DNA of 64,000 nt from Chromohalobacter sp. 11-W. Lineage in GTDB: Bacteria; Pseudomonadota; Gammaproteobacteria; Pseudomonadales; Halomonadaceae. Made by a program: the position numbers and the translations under genes. The DNA lies in NCBI RefSeq assembly GCF_029889905.1, contig NZ_JARANZ010000001.1, positions 434,001 to 498,000 of the forward strand, given 5' to 3'. The notes under the pieces are model-generated. The model did no database searches. It worked only from the letters and a program-made list of their open reading frames with translations, and was not told where the DNA came from. Shown here in pieces: positions 28,289 to 36,629 of this stretch. Positions within the stretch are counted from its first letter, which is position 1. Every line of letters starts with the position of its first letter.

Positions 28289-29968
28289 ATGCGACTCGAT
28301 ATCATGGGCGGCCTACAGAAGCTGGGTCGCTCGCTCATGCTGCCCATCGCGGTGCTGCCGGTTGCCGGCTTGCTACTGCGACTGGGACAGCCGGATCTAC
28401 TCGACATCGCCTTCATCGCCAATGCCGGCGACGCAATTTTTGCCAATCTGGCGTTGATCTTTGCCATCGGCCTGGCGGTGGGCTTCGCCAACGACAGCAA
28501 TGGCGCTGCCGGGCTGGCGGGTGTCGTCGGTTACCTGGTGCTCGATGCGGTCCTGCATACGCTCAACGAAGACATCAATATGGGCGTTCTGTCAGGCATC
28601 ATCATCGGTGCCGTGGCGGGCCTGCTCTATAACCGCTTCAAAGACATCCAGCTTCCCGATTACTTGGCTTTCTTCGGCGGACGGCGCTTCATTCCCATCG
28701 TCACCGGGCTCGCTGCGGTCATCCTGGGGATGATTTTCGGGGTGATCTGGCCGACGGTACAGACTGGCATCGACACCCTCGGCCAGTGGTTGATCGACGC
28801 CGGCGATCTGGGGCTGTTCGTCTACGGTGTGCTCAATCGCTTGCTGATCGTCACTGGGCTGCACCACGTACTCAACAGCTTCGTGTGGTTCGTATTTGGT
28901 AGTTTCGATGGCGCGACCGGCGACCTCAACCGCTTCTTCGCGGGTGATCCCAGCGCGGGTAGCTTCATGGCGGGCTTTTTCCCAGTGATGATGTTTGGCC
29001 TCCCGGCGGCGGCGTTGGCGATGTATCACGCTGCGCCCAAGGGGCGCCGTGCCCAGGTCGGCGGCTTGTTGTTGTCGCTGGCGTTGACCGCGTTTCTGAC
29101 CGGCGTGACCGAACCAATCGAGTTCACCTTCATGTTCCTGGCGCCGTTTTTGTACGTGCTGCATGCGCTGCTCACCGGGCTGTCGTTGGTGATCATGAAC
29201 TTGCTTGACGTCAAACTGGGCTTCACCTTCTCGGCCGGGGCCTTCGATTACGCGCTTTCCTATGGGCTCTCGACCAATGGCTGGCTGATGATTCCGGTGG
29301 GGCTTTGCTATTTCGTACTGTATTACGTGGTGTTTCGTTGGGCGATTGTACGCTTCGACCTACCCACGCCAGGGCGCGAGCCGGAAACCGCAGGTAGTAC
29401 CAGCGCCCCGGCCGATCTCGGGGAACGTGGCCCAGCTTTCGTACATGCCTTGGGTGGGGCAGCCAACATGACCAGCGTGGGTGCTTGCACCACGCGCCTG
29501 CGACTGGTGCTCGTCGACGACAAAGCCATCGATGAAGCGGCGCTCAAGCAACTCGGTGCACGCGGTGTGCTGCATTTGCGCGGCGGTGGCTTGCAGGTAA
29601 TCCTCGGACCCATAGCCGACGGCGTTGCCGACGAGATTCGCGCCGCCATGAATGCCGAAGGCGCCGCGCCGAGTGAGGCACCAGCGGTCAGCGAGGGGAG
29701 TGGCTCGGATATGGCTAGCGTGGTGCGACTGAGTGCCGAACAACTCGATCATTGGCTGGTGGCGTTAGGCGGGCGTGGCAATGTTCAGGAAGCCACCGCC
29801 GTGGCCATGACCCGCCTACGACTACGCCTCGCCGATGCCGTGAGCCTCGACGAAGCCGCGCTCAAGACACTCGGTGCGCAAGGCATTCAACGCATCGATA
29901 GCGGCCTGGTTCACATACTGCTCGGCGAACGCGCCCCTGGCGTCGCCGCCAGCCTGGGGGATCGCTGA
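28289..29968 (+). CDS. nagE: PTS GlcNAc-specific EIICB with a second, degenerate IIB domain
   Basis: 559-aa sugar permease and phosphotransferase of the inner membrane. The IIC domain (about 1-365, around ten helices) begins MGGLQKLGRSLMLPIAVLPV. It is followed by IIB-1 with phospho-accepting Cys400 in GACTTRLRLVL. A second IIB copy (about residues 490-555, GGRGNVQEATAVAMTRLRLRL) has Ala506 where the cysteine would be. The start is ATG 28289 with a GGGAGAAA site; an upstream in-frame ATG at 28202 lies inside nagF. It completes the PEP-to-sugar chain and is followed by a strong terminator. Confidence 0.92.
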   Translation: MRLDIMGGLQKLGRSLMLPIAVLPVAGLLLRLGQPDLLDIAFIANAGDAIFANLALIFAIGLAVGFANDSNGAAGLAGVVGYLVLDAVLHTLNEDINMGVLSGIIIGAVAGLLYNRFKDIQLPDYLAFFGGRRFIPIVTGLAAVILGMIFGVIWPTVQTGIDTLGQWLIDAGDLGLFVYGVLNRLLIVTGLHHVLNSFVWFVFGSFDGATGDLNRFFAGDPSAGSFMAGFFPVMMFGLPAAALAMYHAAPKGRRAQVGGLLLSLALTAFLTGVTEPIEFTFMFLAPFLYVLHALLTGLSLVIMNLLDVKLGFTFSAGAFDYALSYGLSTNGWLMIPVGLCYFVLYYVVFRWAIVRFDLPTPGREPETAGSTSAPADLGERGPAFVHALGGAANMTSVGACTTRLRLVLVDDKAIDEAALKQLGARGVLHLRGGGLQVILGPIADGVADEIRAAMNAEGAAPSEAPAVSEGSGSDMASVVRLSAEQLDHWLVALGGRGNVQEATAVAMTRLRLRLADAVSLDEAALKTLGAQGIQRIDSGLVHILLGERAPGVAASLGDR

Positions 29969-29998
29969 CAGCAGCGTCGTATGAGAGCTACTCAGCTT

Positions 29999-30025
29999 GG
30001 CCGGGCAGAATTGCCCGGCTTTTTT
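29999..30025 (+). terminator. Rho-independent terminator of the nag operon
   Basis: The 8-bp stem GCCGGGCA/TGCCCGGC has a GAAT loop and is followed by six T (30020-30025), about 30 bp after nagE. Confidence 0.9.
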
Positions 30026-30062
30026 GCGGCTGGTAAAGCCTATGCCAGAGCGTATTTCTGCA

Positions 30063-30956
30063 TCATGCCCGTTTCTCTTGGAAGCAGGCTGTCAGATGGT
30101 CGATCAGGGCACGAACTCGTGCGGGCTGGTGATGGCGATCGGTATAGACGATTTGCAGGCCGAGTTGCGTCGTTCGATGATCGGCTAATAATTGTATCAG
30201 ATGGCCATCTTCCAGTGCTTCGTCGAGCGCAAACATCGGCGCGTACACGATACCCAGGCCTTCGGTCGCCGCATGAACCAGCAAGGTGATGTCGTCCGAG
30301 CGCATAGCGGCTGGGCCGTCGATGGCGTACGCGCGATCTTCGCTATCGCGCACCATCCAGTCGCCGGGCGAGCGAGCCGCCGTGAAGACCAATCGCGGTA
30401 ACCGGCGGATTAGCGAGATTTCTTGCCGTTCATGAGCGCCGAGCAAGCCGGGCGCACAGCCCAGGCCCATGTGGATACTGCCGAGTGGTCGAGTATACAA
30501 AGCCGAATCTGGGAGTTGCCCGATGCGCACGGCAAGGTCCAGCCGGCCATCGACCAGATCGGCGTAGCGCTCATCCGTGTGCAGGTTCAACGTAATCTGC
30601 GGATGGGCCCTGCAGAACGCAGCCAGCATCGGCGCCAGCTTTTGGGTGCCGAAGGCACGGGGTACGCCCAGTCGGATCTCTCCTGCAAGCTGGCTGCGGC
30701 CATCGCGTGCTTCGGCGTCTGCCTCGACCAGCGCCTCCATGATTCGTTTTGATGCCGCCAGATATTGCTGGCCGGCATCGGTCAGCGACAGCGCGCGAGT
30801 GCTGCGGTGCAAGAGTCGTGTTCCCAGTGCCGACTCGAGTGCGCTCAGGTATTTGCCGGCCATGGCAGGCGACAGTCCCAAGGCTCTTCCGGCTGCAGCA
30901 ATACTGCCGTGCTCGACCGCCGCGATGAATATCTCGATTTGTCGAAAACGATCCAT
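30063..30956 (-). CDS. LysR-family transcriptional regulator
   Basis: 297 aa from the ATG at 30956 (MDRFRQIEIFIAAVEHGS). The N-terminal winged helix (residues 1-60, ending RSTRALSLTDAGQQYL) and substrate-binding domain are both present. The open frame allows 13 more residues, but LysR homology begins at MDRF. It is divergent from an alpha/beta hydrolase gene 111 bp away, the usual LysR-target arrangement, so the hydrolase is the likely target. The inducer is unknown. Confidence 0.92.
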   Translation of the reverse strand: MDRFRQIEIFIAAVEHGSIAAAGRALGLSPAMAGKYLSALESALGTRLLHRSTRALSLTDAGQQYLAASKRIMEALVEADAEARDGRSQLAGEIRLGVPRAFGTQKLAPMLAAFCRAHPQITLNLHTDERYADLVDGRLDLAVRIGQLPDSALYTRPLGSIHMGLGCAPGLLGAHERQEISLIRRLPRLVFTAARSPGDWMVRDSEDRAYAIDGPAAMRSDDITLLVHAATEGLGIVYAPMFALDEALEDGHLIQLLADHRTTQLGLQIVYTDRHHQPARVRALIDHLTACFQEKRA

Positions 30957-31067
30957 GCCTGTTATTCCATCGCTTAATGATCGACGCCAACTCATATTTA
31001 TCTCATTCTATCATCTGGCGATCGCCTTCATGATGCTAGCTCCGCTTACCTATTCGGAGTACAAACC

Positions 31068-31850
31068 ATGACGATCGAAACAGACAACGCTGTTCTTCAC
31101 GTCGCGGAGCATGGCGCCGGGCAGCGCACGCTCGTGTTTCTTCACTACTGGGGCGGTTCTGGCCGCACATGGATGGACGTAGCGGCGGCACTTGGGGAGC
31201 GGAACCTGTGCCTCATGCCGGATCTGCCAGGCTGGGGTCAGTCCGGCCCGTCGCGCAATGGATATCGGATTGCGGATCTGGCCGAGGCGGTTGGCGGGAT
31301 GATTGAAGCACGTCAGCTCCGTGATGTCGTACTGGTCGGTCATTCCATGGGTGGCAAGATTGCCCAGTATCTCGCGGGCCAGCGGCCGGCCTGGCTGAAG
31401 GAGCTGGTGCTGGTGGCATCGTCCCCGGCCCTGCCAATGGATGTTCCGGAGCCTCAGCGTCTTGCTATGCAATCGGCCTATGACAGCCGCGCGAGTGTCG
31501 AAGAGACGCTCGATCATGTACTCACAGAGACGTCGCTCGTGGGGCCGACGCGCGAGCGCGCCATCCTCGATAGCCTGGCCGGCGATCCCACTGCCAAGGC
31601 TGCCTGGCCGGCAGTGGCGATGCTCGAAGATATCAGCGAAACGACACGATGCATCGATGTGCCGACCCTGCTGTTGATCGGTGAGTGCGACCGTGTCGAT
31701 CCTCCAGCCGTGCTCGCCGACCGGCTCGTGCCCTTTCTACCGACCCCGGAAACACATGAACTGGCGGGCATCGGCCACTTGCTGCCGCTGGAAGCGCCAG
31801 TGGAAGTCGCAGGGCATATACAGTGGTGGCTTGACGAGCATCGAGGATAA
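31068..31850 (+). CDS. Alpha/beta-hydrolase fold protein
   Basis: 260 aa. The nucleophile elbow is GHSMGG near residue 92, the oxyanion region is FLHYWGGSGRTW, the acid lies in LLIGECDRVDPP, and the histidine in AGIGHLLPLEAP. It probably hydrolyses a small ester, amide or similar; the substrate cannot be inferred. GGAG precedes the start. It is divergently transcribed from a LysR regulator. No signal peptide is seen, so it is cytosolic. Confidence 0.88.
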   Translation: MTIETDNAVLHVAEHGAGQRTLVFLHYWGGSGRTWMDVAAALGERNLCLMPDLPGWGQSGPSRNGYRIADLAEAVGGMIEARQLRDVVLVGHSMGGKIAQYLAGQRPAWLKELVLVASSPALPMDVPEPQRLAMQSAYDSRASVEETLDHVLTETSLVGPTRERAILDSLAGDPTAKAAWPAVAMLEDISETTRCIDVPTLLLIGECDRVDPPAVLADRLVPFLPTPETHELAGIGHLLPLEAPVEVAGHIQWWLDEHRG

Positions 31851-31981
31851 TCCGCGTACTGATCGTGCCTGGCCCCACCGTTGGGGCCTTTTCACAGCTG
31901 CTTGCCACATACGAGTACAAGGCATGTTTCTACGGCATCGATGGCGTCGCCACCCAGCAAGAAATGCCCCTAAGTGTATGG

Positions 31982-32917
31982 TTAGCATCTTGTCGCGAAA
32001 CGATCGCTCATGCCCTCGCTGACCTCAACGACCAGATCGCGAAACCACCGATGAGCTGGATCGTCCCGCATGCGTGGATGCCAAAGCGCATAAAGCTCAA
32101 ATGAATCCATCTCCATCGGTGGCGTGAACAGGTCCAACATGGATTCAAAGCGCTGGAGAAAGCGGCCGGGCAACGTACACAGGTGATCGCTGTCCGCCAT
32201 GATGATCGGCGCTAGGGCATAACTCTGGACCGATAGACTAACCTGCCGTTTCCGACCCAGCGCCTCCAATGCACGATCCACCGGCCCCGCGTAGCCCCCG
32301 CCCTCGCTCGACACCACTACATGCTCAGCGGCGCAAAACTCGTCCAGCGTGACCGGCTGACTTCCCCGTGGATGGCCCCGGCGCTGTGCCGTGACGAACT
32401 GATCGGAAAACAGCGTCCGGCCAATCAGGCCCTCGTCTGCCGTCCGGGGCAGTCCGATGACCATATCCACGTCCCCGCGATCAAGCGCCGGGGTGATCGT
32501 TTCGGGATCCGGCAACACGAACGTAATCCGGGCATGGGGCGCCACTCGCTTCAAGGCCGTAACAAGGTCGGGGCCAATCATGACGGCAGGGTTATCGTAA
32601 GCTGCCAGCACGAATGTCCGGTCGCTTTGTGACGGATCAAAATGGGGAGCATGTCCGATGAACTCGCGCAGGTGTCCCAGGAGCCTGGGCAATGTCTCGC
32701 CCAATGCCTGGGCACGTGGCGTTGGCATGACGCCCCGACCCGCCACCGGTACGAAAAGCTGATCGCCGAACAATGCCCGCAGACGGGTCAATCGCCCTGA
32801 AAGGGCCGGCTGACTGATTCCTAGACGGTCTGCGGCGCGGCTGACGTTGCGCTCTTGGATCAGGGCTTCGAAGGCCATCAACAGACCAATATCGATATCA
32901 TTCAAACGGTCGGGCAT
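31982..32917 (-). CDS. LysR-family regulator (NodD/NahR-like subgroup)
   Basis: 311 aa. The start MPDRLNDIDIGLLMAFEALIQERNVSRAADRLGISQPALS is typical of the NodD/NahR/LinR branch of LysR, with the HTH at about 9-66 and the effector domain after it. It is divergent from an exported metallo-hydrolase gene 154 bp away, and an inverted repeat that could be its operator lies between them. NahR-branch members often respond to aromatic compounds. That is only a hint here. Confidence 0.9.
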   Translation of the reverse strand: MPDRLNDIDIGLLMAFEALIQERNVSRAADRLGISQPALSGRLTRLRALFGDQLFVPVAGRGVMPTPRAQALGETLPRLLGHLREFIGHAPHFDPSQSDRTFVLAAYDNPAVMIGPDLVTALKRVAPHARITFVLPDPETITPALDRGDVDMVIGLPRTADEGLIGRTLFSDQFVTAQRRGHPRGSQPVTLDEFCAAEHVVVSSEGGGYAGPVDRALEALGRKRQVSLSVQSYALAPIIMADSDHLCTLPGRFLQRFESMLDLFTPPMEMDSFELYALWHPRMRDDPAHRWFRDLVVEVSEGMSDRFATRC

Positions 32918-32976
32918 GAAAGCACGTCTTTTGTGGAGCCTCGCTCACTTCGAGCGTGGCCATGAGTATTCGTGAG

Positions 32977-32995
32977 GGTTATGCAAGGTATAACC
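32977..32995 (+). promoter_or_regulatory. Candidate LysR operator
   Basis: The perfect inverted repeat GGTTAT-N7-ATAACC (19 bp) contains the T-N11-A pattern expected for LysR proteins. It is placed between the divergent LysR and MBL-hydrolase genes. Confidence 0.6.
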
Positions 32996-33071
32996 GGCAT
33001 CGTTTTCTCGCCAGACCCGCCGGCCCCTATGATCTGTCTCTGACACCTACCTGAAACAGGAAGACAGACCC

Positions 33072-34067
33072 ATGATGATACGTTCACTCATACTTTCCAC
33101 CCTACTGCTGGGCCTTTCAGCCGCAGGACCCGTCTCTGCAGCCACTACCGCCACTCTGAATCACTCCCCGGGGATCGCCCAACAGAATGAAGGCGCCGAT
33201 ACTTATGCCTTCACTATTGGAAGCGTCCGGGTAACGGCTCTCTCCGACGGCAGCGTACCGCAGAACCTTCACAAGATTCTGCACGGTATCACCAACAAGG
33301 AGATCGACGAACGCTTGGCGCAGGCGTACCTGACCAATCCCGTCGAGGTCTCCATCAATGCATTTTTGCTAGAGCTAGGGAACAAGCTTGTCCTCGTTGA
33401 TACCGGCGTAGGTCAACTCTTCGGTTCAAAACTCGGTGGTCAGCTAATCGAGAGCTTGCAGGCGGCCGGCGTAAAACCCGAACAGATCACGGATGTCTTA
33501 CTCACCCACGTCCATTCCGACCATATGGGCGGACTAACCCGTGATGGCCAGCGCGTTTTTCCCAGCGCGACGGTCCATGTGGGTAAACCGGATGTCGACT
33601 TTTTCCTGGATCCTCAACATGCAGAACAGACCGACTATGACCAACATTACTTTGACCAGGCTGAAACGATCCTCGAACCCTATGTCAAAGCCGGGAAGAT
33701 CGACACCTTCGATAAAACTACCGAAGTGCTGCCAGGCTTGATCGCCTCCCTTCATCCGGGGCATACGCCGGGAAGTGCATTCTTCACATTGGAAAGCGAG
33801 GGTCAGACCCTTACCTTCACCGGCGACATCGTTCATGTAGCGGCTGTTCAACTCCCCGATCCGTCCGTGACGATTGCCTATGACGTCGATCAGAAGAAGG
33901 CGAGGAAAGTCCGCACAGCGGCCTTCGCCGACTTTGCCAAGCAGCGGGATCTGGTGGCCGTGCCGCATATGCCTTTCCCTGGCATCGGCCATATTCGCAA
34001 GGTCGGAGAGGGCTATGAGTGGGTGCCTATCAATTATGGAAACCGAGAAGTGACGACAACGAAGTAA
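33072..34067 (+). CDS. Exported MBL-fold metallo-hydrolase
   Basis: 331 aa with a signal peptide (residues about 1-24, ending VSAATTA), so it acts in the periplasm. Metal ligands are visible in THVHSDHMGG, LHPGHTPGSAFF and FTGDIVH, the complete HxHxDH pattern of the metallo-beta-lactamase superfamily. It resembles quorum-quenching lactonase or MBL hydrolases of the YtnP type more than true beta-lactamases, but the substrate is open. The start is ATG 33072 or 33075, preceded by AGGAAG. Codon use is somewhat more AT-rich than in the core genes. A divergent LysR is its likely regulator. Confidence 0.88.
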   Translation: MMIRSLILSTLLLGLSAAGPVSAATTATLNHSPGIAQQNEGADTYAFTIGSVRVTALSDGSVPQNLHKILHGITNKEIDERLAQAYLTNPVEVSINAFLLELGNKLVLVDTGVGQLFGSKLGGQLIESLQAAGVKPEQITDVLLTHVHSDHMGGLTRDGQRVFPSATVHVGKPDVDFFLDPQHAEQTDYDQHYFDQAETILEPYVKAGKIDTFDKTTEVLPGLIASLHPGHTPGSAFFTLESEGQTLTFTGDIVHVAAVQLPDPSVTIAYDVDQKKARKVRTAAFADFAKQRDLVAVPHMPFPGIGHIRKVGEGYEWVPINYGNREVTTTK

Positions 34068-34226
34068 TTTGAAAGTAGACGTTCGAGTTTTCACCTTGCA
34101 TCGCGGTTACGATAGGGAGGGTTTAGATGGAATCTACATCAAATTTTTCCATCTCACCCTGCCTATCTTATAAAGGTTCTGCTCGACTTACGTCCTGGGC
34201 CCTTCGTCGCACCTATCGACTCGGCC

Positions 34227-34967
34227 CTACAGCGTCTCTTCCAACAGCAGGGCCAGTCGCTTGTGGTGCAGGTCATCGGCGGCTGCATCGTAGGAAGGGG
34301 CGTCCTTGGCGGTGAAACCGTGGGCGGCGTCTTTGTAGAGTTCGGTGGTGAAGTGCACGCCGGCGGTGGCTAATGCTTCGTCCATGCGGGCGATTTGCTC
34401 GGGGGGCAGCAGTTCGTCTTTGTCGGCGTGACCGAAATAGACGCGCCCTTCGATATTCCCGACGACGCTCATGGGGCTGTTCGGATCGTCTGCCTCGGCC
34501 AGTCGCGCCGAATGGAAACCGGCTGCAGCAGCCACGCGGTCGGTATGTTCGGCCGCCATGCGCAGGGCGAAAGCGCCGGTCATGCAATAGCCGACCACGC
34601 CGATCTTGCCGTTCGCGAACTCGGGCTCATTGTCGATGCAGTTCAGCAGGGCGACGAAGTCGCGGGATTGCGCCTCGGGCGTGAGATGGCCGGCATATTC
34701 GAGCAGCGTCGGGCGCACATCCGGATCGCGGAAGGACTTGCCCTCCGGCACGATGTGTCCGCTCGCATCGCGGTAGTAGACATTGGGCATCAACACGGCA
34801 TAGCCGTTATCGGCGAGTCGCTGGGCTTTCTCGTGATAGCAGGGGCGCAGGCCGCCAATGTCGGTGAACAGTACCACGGCCGGCAGAGGGCAATCGGCGT
34901 TGCCGGGCGTGAAGATATGCGCGTCGATGGTGCCGTCTGCGGCGGGAATTTCGATAGCACGAGGCAT
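34227..34967 (-). CDS. Dienelactone hydrolase family protein
   Basis: 246 aa alpha/beta hydrolase with the cysteine nucleophile of this family in GVVGYCMTGAFALRM. The acidic residue lies near FGHADKDELLP and the histidine in KDAAHGFTAKDAPSY. The start is ATG 34967 (MPRAIEIPAADGTIDAHIF) behind a GGAG site; the frame extends 18 codons further without homology. Family members open dienelactones or hydrolyse similar esters. No aromatic ring-cleavage genes are adjacent, so a general esterase role is as likely. Confidence 0.88.
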   Translation of the reverse strand: MPRAIEIPAADGTIDAHIFTPGNADCPLPAVVLFTDIGGLRPCYHEKAQRLADNGYAVLMPNVYYRDASGHIVPEGKSFRDPDVRPTLLEYAGHLTPEAQSRDFVALLNCIDNEPEFANGKIGVVGYCMTGAFALRMAAEHTDRVAAAAGFHSARLAEADDPNSPMSVVGNIEGRVYFGHADKDELLPPEQIARMDEALATAGVHFTTELYKDAAHGFTAKDAPSYDAAADDLHHKRLALLLEETL

Positions 34968-35032
34968 GGATGAGCTCCGGGTTGTCGATGGCGAATGGAT
35001 GTCGTCAAGGGTGACGGGCACTGTTTCGCTGC

Positions 35033-35656
35033 CTAGGCAGGTTCGTAGCGGCTGACTTCCAGCCCTGAGCCCACCGGCAGCAAGACGCTTGTCATGCCCG
35101 GCATGGCGCGGACGGCGGCAGCGTATTCTGCCTGGCCGCTGCTATCGCCACCGCCGCCACGGATCATGTTGTCGGCCACCAAGATGGCACCGGGAGCGAG
35201 CTTGTCGCGCAAGGCCTCGAAACTCGGTAGATAGAGGTCCTTCCAATGGTCGACGAGCACGAAGTCGAAGGGCCCGTCGAGGATGTCGATCAAGGCAAGG
35301 GCGTCTCCCACTTGGTAATCGACCCACTCGACGAGCCCCGCGCCTTCAGCCATTTCCTTGGCAATCGCAGATTTTTCTGCTTCCAATTCGATCGTGGTCA
35401 CTCGGCCGCCCGTAGCGCGGGCGGCATCGGCTAGCCAGAGCGTCGAGTAGCCTAGAGAAGTGCCCAACTCAAGAATGTGCGGTGCGTCGAGGCTGCTGGC
35501 CAGCAAGTTGATGAAACGACCGGCTGCTGGCCCTACCGCCATATGGCGATGTGGGCCACTATTTCCTTGCTTTTCCTCTTCGATACGCTGGTGATAGAGG
35601 CCGAAAGCATGCCGCATGGCATCGTCCATATCGAGTCGGCGGTCGAAGTTAGCCAT
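35033..35656 (-). CDS. SAM-dependent O-methyltransferase (family 3)
   Basis: 207 aa. The SAM-binding motif I is ILELGTSLGYSTLWLA (about 61-76), with motif II in VTTIELEAEKSAIAK and the metal/catalytic aspartates in FDFVLVDHWKD and VADNMIRGGG. It resembles catechol/caffeoyl-CoA-type methyltransferases. AAGGAG precedes the start. It lies 65 bp upstream of the dienelactone hydrolase gene on the same strand and may share its transcript. Confidence 0.88.
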   Translation of the reverse strand: MANFDRRLDMDDAMRHAFGLYHQRIEEEKQGNSGPHRHMAVGPAAGRFINLLASSLDAPHILELGTSLGYSTLWLADAARATGGRVTTIELEAEKSAIAKEMAEGAGLVEWVDYQVGDALALIDILDGPFDFVLVDHWKDLYLPSFEALRDKLAPGAILVADNMIRGGGGDSSGQAEYAAAVRAMPGMTSVLLPVGSGLEVSRYEPA

Positions 35657-35798
35657 GGAGTCTCCTTGACAAAGCCGCCCACCTAAGGTGAGCGAGTAGT
35701 GCAGGTTTAGAGGATGATCATCGATACGACAGGCTATGGTAATACGAATCGGCTTGATTCACTGTGCCTGCACATCTTTTCCAGGCGACGCGAGGCGT

Positions 35799-35893
35799 GC
35801 CGATATGCGGTAATCTTGAGGTGTCGAGAACTAACGGGAAGCCGCATGCAGCCTCATCTGGTGGTTACGGATCTGGCTAACACCAAGTCTAAT
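35799..35893 (+). pseudogene. Duplicated leader and 5' fragment of the HAD phosphatase gene
   Basis: This 95-bp stretch matches 38097-38192 at about 83 of 96 aligned positions with one gap. It includes the leader, the GGGAAG ribosome site and the first 16 codons. The reading frame starts MQPHLVVTDLANT, against MQPHLIVTDLDNT in the intact gene, so the nucleophile Asp is already Ala. The similarity stops at 35893 and the frame ends at 35914. It is a non-functional remnant. Confidence 0.85.
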
Positions 35894-35910
35894 ACAGACG
35901 GAGGTTCGTC

Positions 35911-36486
35911 ATGACGATGCGCGCTGTTTTAACCGGCCTCATCCAAGGGTTGGGGCTGGCAGTCATGATTGGCTGGGGCGGTAGTTCAGCCCTCGCGGCG
36001 TCGTTTGCGGCTGAAAAGTCACTGGATGGGACTGAACTCGTTTTGCAAGGGGCAGGCACCGCCAGTTATATGTTCTGGGATGTATATGACGCGGCTCTTT
36101 ATGCACCGGCTGATGCTAGCCAGGATGCCATCATCAACGCCGAGATGCCGATGAGTCTGCTTCTCGAGTATCGGCGCGATGTGGACGTGGCGGATATTCG
36201 CGAGGCGACTTGGGCCACTCTGGACAAACAGTACGCGGTGAAGGCACGCGAGGCGATTCGCCCCAAGATAGAGGCGATCCAGAATGCAATGACCGATGTC
36301 ACTGACGGTGACCTCTATAGGCTTGACTGGAATCCAGACGTGCCACGACTGAGTCTGAGTCTGAACGGTGATAAGCGCTTCGAGTCGGATGACGTTGCGC
36401 TGGCGCGTGCCTACTTCGGTATCTGGCTGGCCGAGCCACCGCTGTCGGAAGAGCTGCGCGCCGCGCTGCTCTCACAAACGGATTGA
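35911..36486 (+). CDS. Chalcone-isomerase-like exported protein
   Basis: 191 aa with a hydrophobic signal segment ending near SSALAA (about residue 30). The mature part shows the chalcone-isomerase-like fold: LVLQGAGTASYMFWDVYDAALYAP, LLLEYRRDVDVADI, LYRLDWNPD, and a C-terminal AYFGIWLAEPPLSEELRAALL. Bacterial members are usually periplasmic and of unclear function, with some implicated in membrane or lipid processes. A GGAGG site precedes the ATG. The gene sits directly after the HAD-gene fragment, whose frame overlaps its start. Confidence 0.85.
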   Translation: MTMRAVLTGLIQGLGLAVMIGWGGSSALAASFAAEKSLDGTELVLQGAGTASYMFWDVYDAALYAPADASQDAIINAEMPMSLLLEYRRDVDVADIREATWATLDKQYAVKAREAIRPKIEAIQNAMTDVTDGDLYRLDWNPDVPRLSLSLNGDKRFESDDVALARAYFGIWLAEPPLSEELRAALLSQTD

Positions 36487-36629
36487 CGCACCAGATGCCT
36501 GGAACCTACCGGACGCGTAGACGCCCACGCCCATGACGCCGCAGCGTCGTGATGTTTGGCTTCAGTTAGTGGCCTTAAATCTGCCAAACTAGTCTTTTAT
36601 AGAGACTGAATGCACAAAGAGTGAGCGCA

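Noticed and set aside
30063-34067. Genomic island with mobile genes
   Set aside because: The stretch is accessory in content, but no integrase, transposase, tRNA boundary or long flanking repeats were seen.
34127-34315. 62-codon frame MESTSNFSIS after the MBL gene
   Set aside because: It runs into the dienelactone hydrolase gene on the other strand and shows no domain or conserved pattern.
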